A stretch of DNA of 64,000 nt from Arthrospiribacter ruber (lineage in GTDB: Bacteria > Bacteroidota > Bacteroidia > Cytophagales > Cyclobacteriaceae): assembly GCF_019343195.1 (NCBI RefSeq), contig NZ_RPHB01000002.1, forward strand, positions 434,001 to 498,000, in the 5' to 3' direction. Below, piece by piece: positions 17,229 through 26,310 of this stretch. The translations under genes were made by a program, and so were the position numbers. The notes under the pieces are model-generated. The model searched no databases. It saw only the letters and a program-made list of their open reading frames with translations, and was not told the DNA's origin. Numbering within the stretch: the first letter of the stretch is position 1; each line of letters starts with the position of its first letter.

Positions 17229-18547
17229 GGAAAACGTCTTTTGAAGTATAATATTCGGTTACTTTCTTTGCTGCATTTGAAGCGATCGGAAATCCTATGC
17301 CCCACGACCCAAACAATTTCACCGTTGGACTCAAGTACAGCGATTTTTCTTTTTTCTACCATTGGAATTTTCAAATCTATCAAAAAATCAGAGATTTTCT
17401 TTTCCTTTTTCATTCCTAAAGGCATAAACTTGTCCCCTAGTTCCCATTTTCTAAGTATTAGTGGAAAAGAAAGCTTGTCCTTGTCCAACATGGCATTCCA
17501 TGGATCTTTGTCCAAAGGATCCTTACCTGACATTTGTAAAATATCATAATGGCCAAACTTGAATTCCATAGCAATATCTTCGGACAAAAGCTCGACCGGT
17601 TCCCATTCAAAATCATTCTTCGACAGGATGATGTACTCTCTGTCAAGATTTAGAAAATATCCATCCGATTGGAATACCTTTCCTGAGTGACCTTCCTCCA
17701 AAGCTTTCAAAAGATCTTCTACATCCGCGGTATTGAAGCCATAATCCCTTAGCCAATAATACAACATAGAAGACTTACTATGTAATCCTTCCAATATTCG
17801 CATAGGCAAATATTGATTCTCTCCTTCAAATTGAACATGCTCTTTTTTCCATTGCCCATACAGCTGAAAAAAAGCCTTACCCGTATCCTTAATCCTATGG
17901 AAACTCTGATCCATACTTTCCAGGCCGCTGGGAAATTTTTCGAGAATGAGCGGAAAAACCTCATTTCTGAGAAAATTCCTTTTGTAATCCGACTTCTCAT
18001 TGCTGCTGTCCATTCTCCAGGGCTGAGCTCTTTCGATAAGATAGTTTTCCAGTTCTATTTTGTGAAAGGGCAACAAGGGTCTTATCAGCTCTTCTTTTCT
18101 TTCAGCCATGCCAAACACCCCTTCGATACCTGTACCCCTGAGTAAATTAAGCATGATCGTCTCCAGCTGGTCTTCAAAATGATGTGCGGTAAGAATGGCC
18201 TCCAGCCCCCTTTCTTTGGCCAATTTCCTGAACCATTCGTACCTGATTTTTCTGGCAATCATCTGCGTGGAGGAATTTTTCTCCTTGTAGACCTCAGGGT
18301 CTACTTGCTCTACATGAACGGTTTTGGACCAGATCTTTCCCAAATGACGCACAAAAGCTTCATCCCCGTCACTCTCCTCCCCACGGAGCCGGAAGTTGAC
18401 ATGGGCCATTTCAAAATCTATCCCTGCCTGAAAAAGAAGCTGTCCCAAACACACACTGTCTGCCCCACCACTTATGGCCAATAAATACTTATTGTTTTCA
18501 TCCAAAAGATTTTTTGTCCGTATATGTTGGATAAATCGCTCTACCAT
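17225..18547 (-). CDS. tilS: tRNA(Ile)-lysidine synthetase
   Basis: TilS converts C34 of the CAU anticodon of a minor tRNA-Ile to lysidine using ATP, so that AUA is read correctly. The 440-residue protein has the N-type PP-loop AISGGADSVCL at about 23-33 and motifs HVNFRLRGEESDGDE and AHHFEDQLETIMLNLLRGTG. The C-terminal half includes the TilS substrate-binding and C-terminal domains (LILRKWELGDKFMPLGMKKEKKISDFLID, in pieces), so it is full length. The start codon lies 48 bases from the divergent OstA-like gene. Confidence 0.95.
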   Translation of the reverse strand: MVERFIQHIRTKNLLDENNKYLLAISGGADSVCLGQLLFQAGIDFEMAHVNFRLRGEESDGDEAFVRHLGKIWSKTVHVEQVDPEVYKEKNSSTQMIARKIRYEWFRKLAKERGLEAILTAHHFEDQLETIMLNLLRGTGIEGVFGMAERKEELIRPLLPFHKIELENYLIERAQPWRMDSSNEKSDYKRNFLRNEVFPLILEKFPSGLESMDQSFHRIKDTGKAFFQLYGQWKKEHVQFEGENQYLPMRILEGLHSKSSMLYYWLRDYGFNTADVEDLLKALEEGHSGKVFQSDGYFLNLDREYIILSKNDFEWEPVELLSEDIAMEFKFGHYDILQMSGKDPLDKDPWNAMLDKDKLSFPLILRKWELGDKFMPLGMKKEKKISDFLIDLKIPMVEKRKIAVLESNGEIVWVVGHRISDRFKCSKESNRILYFKRRFP

Positions 18548-18551
18548 AATC

Positions 18552-18578
18552 CAAAAATATCATTTTTGCTTAATTTTG
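18552..18578. promoter_or_regulatory. Divergent promoter region between tilS and the OstA-like gene
   Basis: Both strands show the Bacteroidota -7 consensus TAnnTTTG: TATTTTTG on the minus strand (18559-18552), only 4 bases from the tilS ATG, and TAATTTTG on the plus strand (18571-18578), 17 bases before the ATG at 18596. No good -33 TTTG is seen at the expected distance on either side. If the minus box is used, the tilS mRNA would be essentially leaderless. Confidence 0.35.
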
Positions 18579-18595
18579 GGCCGACCAAGTTACAA

Positions 18596-20272
18596 ATGAT
18601 TAAAAACTCCCTTTTCACCCTTCTTCTTTTTATCGGAATATTCCCAACCCTGAGCATGGCCCAGGATTCCAATACCCTTGAGATCCAGCAAGCTGACCTA
18701 CTTCAGGGAGCAACTGGTTTTGAAAGGCTGATCAACAATGTCCGGATGAAGCACCAAAATTCCCTGATCTATTGTGATTCGGCCCATTTCTTTAGGACAG
18801 AAAACAGGGCGAAGCTTTTTGGAAATGTCCGCATAGTAGATACACAAGACCCGGTCACCACCACTAGCCGTTATGCCGAGTATGACGGAGATACCAAAAT
18901 AGCCAAACTCAGAAACAATGTGGTGTTCAAAAATGAAGAAACCACTCTTTACACCGATTTTCTAGATTACAACCGGGCTACCGGTGTGGCCAATTATTTC
19001 AATGAAGGAAAAGTGGTGGACTCCACCAATGTACTGACCAGCATCAATGGCGTTTACGAAACAAGGATAGAAAAAATCACCTTTACGGAAAATGTAGTCC
19101 TGGTCAACCCCGATTACACCCTCAAGACCAACTTTATGATCTACATGACGGTACCCAAAACAGCCGAAACTGTGGGTCTTACCAATATCGTATCCAAGGA
19201 AGGAGATAAGCTCAACGCCCAAAAAGGAAGCTTCTACGATACAGAAAGGAAGATTTTCAGGTTTTATGACGGAGATGTGGAGACCGCCACTAGCAAAGTG
19301 TATGCTGAAGTCCTGTATTATGACGAAAACCAAAAATATTATGAAGGCAGGACAGATGTCAGTGTGTACAACAAGGAAAGGGATGTAGAGATTTTCGGAG
19401 AAGAAGGAAAGTACTGGGAAGACCGAAAATACAGCATTGTCTACGGAAATGCTTTGGTCCAAAAGTATTTCGAGATGGACACCATGTATGTGATAGCCGA
19501 CACATTGATTTCTCAGGACAGCGAAAATGAGGAAGAAAGGCATCTTCTGGCCTTTAGAAATGTCAAAATGATCAAATCGGACCTTTATGGCAAATCAGAT
19601 TCCCTGGCCTACATCTACTCTGATTCTACTATACACCTATATCGTGACCCTGTGCTCTGGAATGACAAAAGCCAGATCACAGCCGACTCAGTGAGGTTTT
19701 TGATTGCCAATGAAGAAATAGACAGGATATACCTCAACAGAAATGCCTTTAATATCACGAAGGATACGCTTGGCAACTTCAATCAGATGAAGGGCAGGAA
19801 AATGACCGGTTATTTTCTGGATGGACAGATTTCCCGCTTTCACATAGAAGGAAACGGCGAATCCATTTACTACGACGTCATCGGCGATTCTACCCTCCGT
19901 GGCATGAACAAAATGCTCTGTGCCAATATCATGATGTTCTTTGAAGAGGGCAATATCCATAAAATCAACTGGCTGGTAAAACCTGAGGGAGAGTTCAATC
20001 CACCCCACCTCATCAAAGAGGAAGACAAGCTTCTGGATGGCTTTGTCTGGAGAGAGGAAGAAAAACCTTCTATGGAGGATATTTTTGCATGGAGAACACC
20101 CCGAAAAAGAGAGGAAAAACCAGAGGATTTGTTTGAGCAGCCCGAAGTATTCATTCCACGCCCAACTGATGAAGAAATACAAAAATTGATAGATGAAAAA
20201 ACTAAAAACGGGTCTGAAATAAAAATGCTTGAGAGGCCTGATGAAAACGAAAATGCGGAGAACGTAGCGTGA
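18596..20272 (+). CDS. OstA/LptA-like lipopolysaccharide transport protein
   Basis: I chose ATG 18596 because it begins a clear signal peptide (MIKNSLFTLLLFIGIFPTLS, cleaved near SMAQ); the longer frame from 18524 would overlap tilS and hide the signal. The 558-residue protein has two or more OstA-like beta-jellyroll segments, with strands such as LIYCDSAHFFRTENRAKLFGNVRI and TTRYAEYDGDTKIAKLRNNVVF (in pieces) typical of periplasmic LptA and the N-terminus of LptD. The tail is charged and Glu/Pro-rich. It probably belongs to the periplasmic bridge that carries LPS to the outer membrane. bamD lies two genes downstream. Confidence 0.82.
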   Translation: MIKNSLFTLLLFIGIFPTLSMAQDSNTLEIQQADLLQGATGFERLINNVRMKHQNSLIYCDSAHFFRTENRAKLFGNVRIVDTQDPVTTTSRYAEYDGDTKIAKLRNNVVFKNEETTLYTDFLDYNRATGVANYFNEGKVVDSTNVLTSINGVYETRIEKITFTENVVLVNPDYTLKTNFMIYMTVPKTAETVGLTNIVSKEGDKLNAQKGSFYDTERKIFRFYDGDVETATSKVYAEVLYYDENQKYYEGRTDVSVYNKERDVEIFGEEGKYWEDRKYSIVYGNALVQKYFEMDTMYVIADTLISQDSENEEERHLLAFRNVKMIKSDLYGKSDSLAYIYSDSTIHLYRDPVLWNDKSQITADSVRFLIANEEIDRIYLNRNAFNITKDTLGNFNQMKGRKMTGYFLDGQISRFHIEGNGESIYYDVIGDSTLRGMNKMLCANIMMFFEEGNIHKINWLVKPEGEFNPPHLIKEEDKLLDGFVWREEEKPSMEDIFAWRTPRKREEKPEDLFEQPEVFIPRPTDEEIQKLIDEKTKNGSEIKMLERPDENENAENVA

Positions 20273-20406
20273 TAAAAAAAATTTTATGAAGGTTAACAAA
20301 AATTAACCCACTAATAGTATAAAACCGGAACCTATTTGGTATTTTTATTCGTAGTTATAAATGAATTCAAAAGAAATAAATTTTCAGTCTATAGGTAAAA
20401 CTTTAC

Positions 20407-21114
20407 ATGACCCGCATTTTCATATTTTTATGTTGCAGTATATTGATGCTACCGCTAATGGTGGATGCACAGGTTCGCGTACTGTCTGAAAATATAGAAT
20501 TCAGTGGAAAAATAGGTTCATCCCATAGAAAATCCCTCATCATCCAAAACGAATCCAAAGAAAATAAAGAGTATACCCTCAAATACCTACGAGGCAATAT
20601 CGGATCTTCGCAGAATATTAAAGTCTGCATAGCAGACAGGTGTTTTGACCCGAAAAAAGATCTGGCCAAGGTAAAACTCAATCTAAAACCCGGAGAAATT
20701 TTCACCGACCTATATCTGGAATTTGATCTTGGGATAACAGAACTTCGAGGAAATTTTGACCTTCATTTTGCCAATCCCAATAACAACAGGGACATGTTTC
20801 TCATTGAAGCAGTGTATGAAGTGTACAATCCTTCAGTGGATGAAACCAATCACAAAGACATTTCTCTTGGCAGTGTATATCCCAATCCAAGCAACAGTGT
20901 GGCCCAGATCGATTACGAATTCAAAAATCCAAATGCAACAGCTAAGATCGCAGTCAACAGCTTTATCGGAAATCCTGTAGCTGAGTATCAGTTGGATCCC
21001 ATGCAGAAAAGCCTAGTAATCAATGTAGCTGAACTCAATCCTGGGGTTTATTTTTACACCTTATTTGTGGACAATAAAAATATTGTCACCAAAAAACTCG
21101 TTGTGAAGAAATAA
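20407..21114 (+). CDS. Secreted beta-sandwich protein with T9SS type A sorting domain
   Basis: The 235-residue protein has a signal peptide (MTRIFIFLCCSILMLPLMVDAQ, cut after about residue 22, given in part) and an Ig-like N-terminal domain (about 23-140) that I cannot assign to a family. The last 80 residues are a type A T9SS sorting domain: YPNPSNSVAQIDYEF, LNPGVYFYTLFVDN and the terminal KKLVVKK. It should therefore cross the outer membrane through the type IX system. It carries two Cys in CIADRC that may form a disulfide. Spacing to bamD is 70 bp with its own promoter between them. Confidence 0.82.
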   Translation: MTRIFIFLCCSILMLPLMVDAQVRVLSENIEFSGKIGSSHRKSLIIQNESKENKEYTLKYLRGNIGSSQNIKVCIADRCFDPKKDLAKVKLNLKPGEIFTDLYLEFDLGITELRGNFDLHFANPNNNRDMFLIEAVYEVYNPSVDETNHKDISLGSVYPNPSNSVAQIDYEFKNPNATAKIAVNSFIGNPVAEYQLDPMQKSLVINVAELNPGVYFYTLFVDNKNIVTKKLVVKK

Positions 21115-21138
21115 TACAAATGCCCAATACCCCCATAA

Positions 21139-21169
21139 TTTGATACCAATGATTAATCCTTTATATTTG
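21139..21169 (+). promoter_or_regulatory. Bacteroidota-type promoter upstream of bamD
   Basis: TTTG at 21139-21142 is followed by a 19-base spacer and TATATTTG at 21162-21169. This matches the Bacteroidota -33/-7 consensus (TTTG, N19, TAnnTTTG) exactly. The predicted start of transcription, about 7 bases on, gives a leader of only about 9 bases before the ATG at 21185. Confidence 0.65.
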
Positions 21170-21184
21170 CGCCTTCGAAAAATT

Positions 21185-22120
21185 ATGAAAGAGCAACTCC
21201 CCCACATACTTACCTTATTTCTCATCGTCTTGATTTCTGCCTGTGGCCCATTCTACAAGCTGGAAAAAAGTACCAATTGGGAAGAGCTGTATGAAGCAGC
21301 GGGAAAATACTATGAAGCGGGAGAGTACAATAAGGCCATCATTCTTTACGATAAAGTATTACCCATCATACGCGGGAGTGACAAAGCTGAAATGGCTGAT
21401 TTTAATTACGCTTATGCACATTTCAGACTCAAAAGGTACATTGAAGCTGCAGGTTATTTCAACACCTTCTATCAGACTTACAACAGAAGCCCATTGGCAG
21501 AGGAAGCGTTATTCATGAATTCTTATGCGCTTTATCTCGATTCACCGGATTTCAATCTAGACCAGAAAAGTAGCAAGGATGCAGTAAATGCCATTCAGCT
21601 CTTTATCAATAGATTCCCTCAATCTGATTCTTACGAAAGGGCCATGTCCATGATAGATGACCTACAGGTAAGATTTGAGGAAAAGGCATATCAGGAAGCT
21701 ATTCTGTACCATAAATTGACAGAAGGACTTTACCCTGGAGATTTCTACAGGGCCTGCATTGTTTCTTTTCAGAACTTTGCTAAAAATTATCCTGATTCCA
21801 AATACAATGAAGAACTGGCTTACAAACTGGTAGAGGTCTCTCTTGCTTATGGTCAAAGGAGTGTTTTTGATAAAAAGGAAGAAAGATTGAAAAATGTGGC
21901 CACTTTTGCGGATCAGTTTAAAAGAAGATATCCCGAGAGCAAGTACATCGGTGCAATAGACCCTCTTTCGAGAAAAGCAGAATCTGAACTGATTGCCCAT
22001 CAGAAATTCAAAAAAGAATACGAGGAGAGGCTGGCAAAGGCCCGTGAAGATGCTGCCGCAGCTGAAGAGGCCGCAGGTCCATCTACAGAAGTCACATCAG
22101 CTCCTCCAATAGAAAACTAA
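21185..22120 (+). CDS. bamD: Outer membrane protein assembly lipoprotein BamD
   Basis: I chose ATG 21185 (MKEQLPHILTLFLIVLISAC), which gives a proper lipoprotein signal with lipobox LISAC; the longer frame from 21140 would overlap the promoter. The 311-residue product has TPR-type helical repeats (KYYEAGEYNKAIILYDKVLP, AYAHFRLKRYIEAAGYF) and the BamD feature of repeated NSPLAEEAL/YPDSKY-like ends. BamD is a component of the BAM complex that folds beta-barrels into the outer membrane. The tail is Ala/Glu-rich and probably disordered. The omega-subunit gene follows. Confidence 0.9.
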   Translation: MKEQLPHILTLFLIVLISACGPFYKLEKSTNWEELYEAAGKYYEAGEYNKAIILYDKVLPIIRGSDKAEMADFNYAYAHFRLKRYIEAAGYFNTFYQTYNRSPLAEEALFMNSYALYLDSPDFNLDQKSSKDAVNAIQLFINRFPQSDSYERAMSMIDDLQVRFEEKAYQEAILYHKLTEGLYPGDFYRACIVSFQNFAKNYPDSKYNEELAYKLVEVSLAYGQRSVFDKKEERLKNVATFADQFKRRYPESKYIGAIDPLSRKAESELIAHQKFKKEYEERLAKAREDAAAAEEAAGPSTEVTSAPPIEN

Positions 22121-22144
22121 TCAGAAAACAAAACAAAATACCAT

Positions 22145-22462
22145 ATGGCTATCAATCCATCCATCGTGACAAGAGATCTGGATAAAATCTCCCAGAAAAC
22201 CGGAAACTTGTATGAATCCATTCATATCATTTCCCAAAGGGCAAAGCAGATTTCTTCTTCCATGAAAGAGGAGCTCAACAACAAGCTTTCAGAATTTGCT
22301 TCTACAGTAGACAATCTGGAAGAAGTGTTTGAAAACAAAGAGCAAATAGAAATTTCAAAGTTTTATGAAAGGATGCCAAAACCTAGTACATTAGCAATGG
22401 AAGAGTTTATCGAAGGAAAACTCTATTTCCGCCATCCCGACGAAACTACTGAAGAAGAATAA
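22145..22462 (+). CDS. rpoZ: RNA polymerase omega/Rpb6-family subunit
   Basis: The 105-residue protein matches the Bacteroidota version of the omega subunit (Rpb6 superfamily): VTRDLDKISQKTGNLYESIHIISQRAKQI near the N-terminus, and the conserved end MEEFIEGKLYFRHPDE (first quoted in full length only here). It supports assembly of the beta-prime subunit of RNA polymerase. Its stop TAATG overlaps the coaBC start, so the two are coupled. The order bamD, omega, coaBC, porD, recN is one I know from other Bacteroidota. Confidence 0.9.
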   Translation: MAINPSIVTRDLDKISQKTGNLYESIHIISQRAKQISSSMKEELNNKLSEFASTVDNLEEVFENKEQIEISKFYERMPKPSTLAMEEFIEGKLYFRHPDETTEEE

Positions 22463-23670
22463 TGCAATTAAAAGGTAAAAGGATTTTACTGGGTGTCACA
22501 GGAAGCATTGCAGCTTACAAGTCGGCACATCTTACAAGATTATTAGTCAAAGAAGGAGCAGAAGTACAAATTATCATGAGTACTTCTGCTCTTGATTTTA
22601 TCACCCCTTTGACGCTGGCCACCCTATCCAAAAACCCCGTTTACCACCAATTTCACGACCCTAAGTCAGGTGTCTGGACCAACCATGTCGATCTTGGATT
22701 ATGGGCAGACCTTTTTTTAGTAGCTCCCATCAGTGCCAACACATTGGGGAAATTTGCCAATGGGCTCTGTGACAGTTTACTTACTGCTACTTACCTATCA
22801 GCCCGATGCCCCGTCATGGTAGCCCCGGCAATGGACCTGGACATGTACCAGCATCCATCCGTCAAAAACAACCTTAGCAGACTCCAGTCCTTTGGGAATA
22901 TCATTTTAGACGCTGAATCCGGAGAACTGGCCAGTGGGCTTTCCGGTCAGGGAAGGATGATGGAGCCTGAGCATATTTTAGATAAAGTCCTCACACACTT
23001 TCACCCCAAGCAGGAATTTTTGGGCAAAAAAGTCCTGATAACTTCAGGTCCTACTCAGGAAGCTTTGGATCCTGTACGATTTATAAGCAATCACTCCAGT
23101 GGAAAAATGGGCGCTGCCCTGGCCGATAGTTTTGCAAGTCAGGGTGCAGAAGTGCATTTGATTTTGGGAAAAGGAGCCAAAAAACCTCAACATGCATCCA
23201 TCCAAATCCACTCGGTCACCAGTGCAGCAGAAATGTATGAAGCCGCGGCCAACTTACATCCTCAGGCTGACATCGCTGTATTTGCAGCCGCAGTGGCAGA
23301 TTATGCTCCCAAGCATGTCGCTGAAGAAAAAATCAAAAAGGCCGGCGAGGCCATGACCATAGAATTGGTCAAAAACGTAGATATAGCCTACTCTTTGGGA
23401 AAAGAAAAGAGACATCATCAGATCCATGTAGGCTTTGCTTTGGAAACAGAAAACGAAGAATTTCATGCCAAAGAAAAGCTGGGCAAGAAAAACTTTGACC
23501 TTATTGTTCTCAACTCCATGAGAGAAGAAGGCGCTGGTTTTCAAAAGGACACCAACAAAGTCCGGATTTTTTCCGAAGATGGTTCGGAGGCAAACTCAGA
23601 GGTACTCCCCAAAGAAAAAATAGCAGGTTTGATCTTGGAGAGGATAAAAAAGCTCCCCGTCAAAATCTAA
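22462..23670 (+). CDS. coaBC: Bifunctional phosphopantothenoylcysteine decarboxylase / phosphopantothenate-cysteine ligase
   Basis: This enzyme makes 4-phosphopantetheine from 4-phosphopantothenate and cysteine on the way to coenzyme A. The 402-residue protein has both halves. The CoaC flavoprotein part is about 1-185, with GSIAAYKSAHLTRLL, the catalytic His in NHVDLGLWADL, APISANTLGKFANGLCD, and APAMDLDMY. The CoaB ligase part is from about 190, with LITSGPTQEALDPVRFISNHSSGKMG (in pieces) and AAVADYAP. Length is normal. It starts at the last base of the omega stop codon. Confidence 0.95.
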   Translation: MQLKGKRILLGVTGSIAAYKSAHLTRLLVKEGAEVQIIMSTSALDFITPLTLATLSKNPVYHQFHDPKSGVWTNHVDLGLWADLFLVAPISANTLGKFANGLCDSLLTATYLSARCPVMVAPAMDLDMYQHPSVKNNLSRLQSFGNIILDAESGELASGLSGQGRMMEPEHILDKVLTHFHPKQEFLGKKVLITSGPTQEALDPVRFISNHSSGKMGAALADSFASQGAEVHLILGKGAKKPQHASIQIHSVTSAAEMYEAAANLHPQADIAVFAAAVADYAPKHVAEEKIKKAGEAMTIELVKNVDIAYSLGKEKRHHQIHVGFALETENEEFHAKEKLGKKNFDLIVLNSMREEGAGFQKDTNKVRIFSEDGSEANSEVLPKEKIAGLILERIKKLPVKI

Positions 23671-23711
23671 AGCAATACGCTTCGTTATCCTTTTGTAAAG
23701 GTTTGATCCCC

Positions 23712-24614
23712 ATGAAATATTTAGGCTTTATCCTCATTCTTGTTTTCACGGCACTGACGGCAGGAGCCCAGGAACTCAACTTTCAGGTGATCATCAATTC
23801 TGACAGGGCCAGAACACAGGAGACCAGGGTCTTTGAAGACATGAAGGTCAACTTCGAACAGTTTATCAATGGGAGGACCTGGACCAACGACCAGTTTCAG
23901 CCCACTGAGAGAATCAAAGGAAATATACTCATTACCATTTCCGATATGCCTCAGGTAGGTTTTTATAATGCTACTGTACAAATCCAATCTGTGAGGCCGG
24001 TGTATGGCACCAGCTATGAAAGTATGGTATTGAACTTTATAGACCGGAATTGGTCCTTTGAATTTCTACAAAACCAACCTTTGGAGTTCAACCGTTTTTC
24101 ATTTCTCAACAATATTAGTTCCTTATTGGCTTATTATGCCTATATCATTTTGGGATTTGATTATGACAGTTTCGCCCTTCGGGGAGGTGATCCTTATTTT
24201 GAAATTGCCAACAACATCGTGAACAATGCCCAGCAGTCCCCAAGGCCGGGATGGCAAGCCAATCCCAATGAAAGAAGAAACCGATACTGGCTGATCAATG
24301 ACATCTATACCTCCTCTGTCTACGCCCCCATTCGCGAAGCGGTCTATTTGTACCACAGAAGGGGCTTGGATCTCTTGACCTCCAAGCCGGAAGAAGGGTA
24401 CAAAAACATAGTAAAAGCCATTACACTGGTAGCAGAAGCCAACCAACAGCAACCTAATGGAATATTTACCATTGCATTTATCGATGCCAAAGGGGAAGAA
24501 GTAACTAAAATTCTTAAAAATGCTCCTTTGGAAATCCGTACTGAGGCAGTGGAGCAATTGATGAAAATAGACCCCAACAATGCCAGAAGGTACAATGATT
24601 TACTTAAAGGTTGA
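23712..24614 (+). CDS. porD: Type IX secretion system protein PorD (DUF4835)
   Basis: I chose ATG 23712 (MKYLGFILILVFTALTAGAQ) because it starts directly on the signal peptide; a TTG lies 9 bases upstream. The 300-residue protein matches DUF4835: QELNFQVIINSDRARTQETRVF, EQFINGRTWTNDQF, ISSLLAYYAYIILGFDYDSF, RNRYWLINDIY. Members are annotated as PorD and associated with type IX secretion, acting in the periplasm or outer membrane; their molecular role is poorly defined. The window carries likely T9SS cargo (20407; 45922-58750). Confidence 0.88.
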   Translation: MKYLGFILILVFTALTAGAQELNFQVIINSDRARTQETRVFEDMKVNFEQFINGRTWTNDQFQPTERIKGNILITISDMPQVGFYNATVQIQSVRPVYGTSYESMVLNFIDRNWSFEFLQNQPLEFNRFSFLNNISSLLAYYAYIILGFDYDSFALRGGDPYFEIANNIVNNAQQSPRPGWQANPNERRNRYWLINDIYTSSVYAPIREAVYLYHRRGLDLLTSKPEEGYKNIVKAITLVAEANQQQPNGIFTIAFIDAKGEEVTKILKNAPLEIRTEAVEQLMKIDPNNARRYNDLLKG

Positions 24615-24625
24615 TCAGTTTTTAT

Positions 24626-24633
24626 TAGATTTG
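24626..24633 (+). promoter_or_regulatory. Candidate -7 box for recN
   Basis: TAGATTTG matches the Bacteroidota -7 consensus and lies 24 bases before the recN ATG. The -33 position (CTTA at 19 bases) is a poor match, so the call rests on the -7 box alone. Confidence 0.35.
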
Positions 24634-24657
24634 TTGAGCTAAAATTTTTGACCCCGA

Positions 24658-26310
24658 ATGCTCAGATCCCTCAGTATTGCCAACTATGCTTTGATCCAGG
24701 AATTGGAAATGAACCCCAGCAAGGGTTTGAATATGATCACCGGAGAGACAGGTGCCGGAAAATCCATCATGTTGGGTGCCGTGGGATTGCTTCTAGGCAA
24801 TCGGGCAGATACCAAGTCCCTTTTTGACGAAAATGCCAAATGTGTGGTAGAGGGGTGTTTTGAAATAGGGAATTACGGTCTTCGGGAATATTTTACAGAG
24901 ATGGACCTGGATTTTGATCAGGAGTGCATCATCCGAAGAGAGATAAGCCCTTCGGGCAAATCCAGGGCTTTTGTCAATGATACTCCTGTCCGACTGGAGA
25001 CATTGAAAGACCTGGGCAAGGTTCTCATGGACATCCATAGCCAGCATGACACCCTCAACCTTGGGGATGGTGCCTATCAATTGGGCCTGATAGATGCCTA
25101 TGCTGCCACTTTTGATGAAATGAAAAGCTATCAAGCCTCATTTGATTCGTGGAAAAAGAGCAAAAAATCTCTGGAAAAACTTCAGCAATCCGCCCTTGAA
25201 CTGAAAAAAGAAGCAGATTTCAATAAATTCCAATTAGAAGAGCTTTCTGCCCTTCAGCTCCAGGCAGGTGAACAGGCTGAGCTCGAAAGTGATCAGGAGA
25301 TCCTTGAAAACGCCGAAGAAATCAAAGCCAAAATCCAGGAAGTTCTATCCCATTTGCAAGATGAGGAATATGGTGCACTTCGGTTGCTTTCATTGGCCAA
25401 GCAAGGCATGACACAGCTCAGCAGGCTGGCACATAAATTCAACGGACTCCAGGATCGTTTTGAAAGCGTGTTGATCGAGCTCAAAGACATTGCGGTAAGC
25501 ATGGAAGATGAAGATGGTGACATTGAAGTTGACTTCGAAAAACTCGAAACTGTCCGGGAAAGATTGAACAAAATCTACCACCTCCAGCAAAAACATGCAG
25601 TAGAAACTGTTGAAGAACTTTTGGAAATAGAGAAAGATCTGGCAGACAAAGTGTTCAAAATAGAAAACCTGGACGAGGAACTCGAAAAACTGGAAAAAGA
25701 AGTAGAGAGGGCTGAATCCGAAATGATGGAAAAAGCAGCTCAACTCAGTGAAAAACGTAAAACAGGTTTTCAACCATTCTCGGATGAGCTGATTTCACTT
25801 TTACAGCAACTGGGGATGGAAAATGCCAAAGTGGAAATTTTATTATCCCCTATACCTCCCAGCAAATCAGGCACTGATCAAGTAGAAGTATTATTTTCTG
25901 CTAATAAAGGAGTCAAGCCACAGGCCCTCAAGCAAGTGGCATCGGGAGGAGAGTTTTCCAGACTGATCTTTGCTATCAAATACATCATGGCAGATAAGAT
26001 GGCACTTCCTACCTTGATTTTTGACGAAATTGATACAGGAGTATCCGGTGAAGTGGCCCTGCAGATGGTAAGAATGATGCAGGATATTGCCAAAAAGCAT
26101 CAGGTGATCTGTATTTCCCATTTGCCTCAGGTAGCTGCAAAAGGTGAGCACCATTATTTTGTGTACAAGGACAATTCATCTGATAGAACCATCAGTAAAA
26201 TTAAGCTGCTTGCCCTGCAAGAACGCGTGGAAGAAATCGCTAAAATGATCGCTGGCGCCAGTCCTTCTGCCAGTGCCTACGAGAGTGCCAAAGAACTGCT
26301 GGAAAATTGA
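24658..26310 (+). CDS. recN: DNA repair protein RecN
   Basis: RecN is an SMC-like ATPase of double-strand break repair. The 550-residue protein has an N-terminal head with Walker A GETGAGKS at 29-36, a long helical coiled-coil middle (about 155-370, rich in Glu and Lys), and a C-terminal head with signature VASGGEFSRLIFAIK and Walker B PTLIFDEIDTGVSG, then the H-loop CISHLPQVAAKG. All parts of the family are present and length is normal. It ends the run that starts with the OstA-like gene. Confidence 0.95.
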   Translation: MLRSLSIANYALIQELEMNPSKGLNMITGETGAGKSIMLGAVGLLLGNRADTKSLFDENAKCVVEGCFEIGNYGLREYFTEMDLDFDQECIIRREISPSGKSRAFVNDTPVRLETLKDLGKVLMDIHSQHDTLNLGDGAYQLGLIDAYAATFDEMKSYQASFDSWKKSKKSLEKLQQSALELKKEADFNKFQLEELSALQLQAGEQAELESDQEILENAEEIKAKIQEVLSHLQDEEYGALRLLSLAKQGMTQLSRLAHKFNGLQDRFESVLIELKDIAVSMEDEDGDIEVDFEKLETVRERLNKIYHLQQKHAVETVEELLEIEKDLADKVFKIENLDEELEKLEKEVERAESEMMEKAAQLSEKRKTGFQPFSDELISLLQQLGMENAKVEILLSPIPPSKSGTDQVEVLFSANKGVKPQALKQVASGGEFSRLIFAIKYIMADKMALPTLIFDEIDTGVSGEVALQMVRMMQDIAKKHQVICISHLPQVAAKGEHHYFVYKDNSSDRTISKIKLLALQERVEEIAKMIAGASPSASAYESAKELLEN

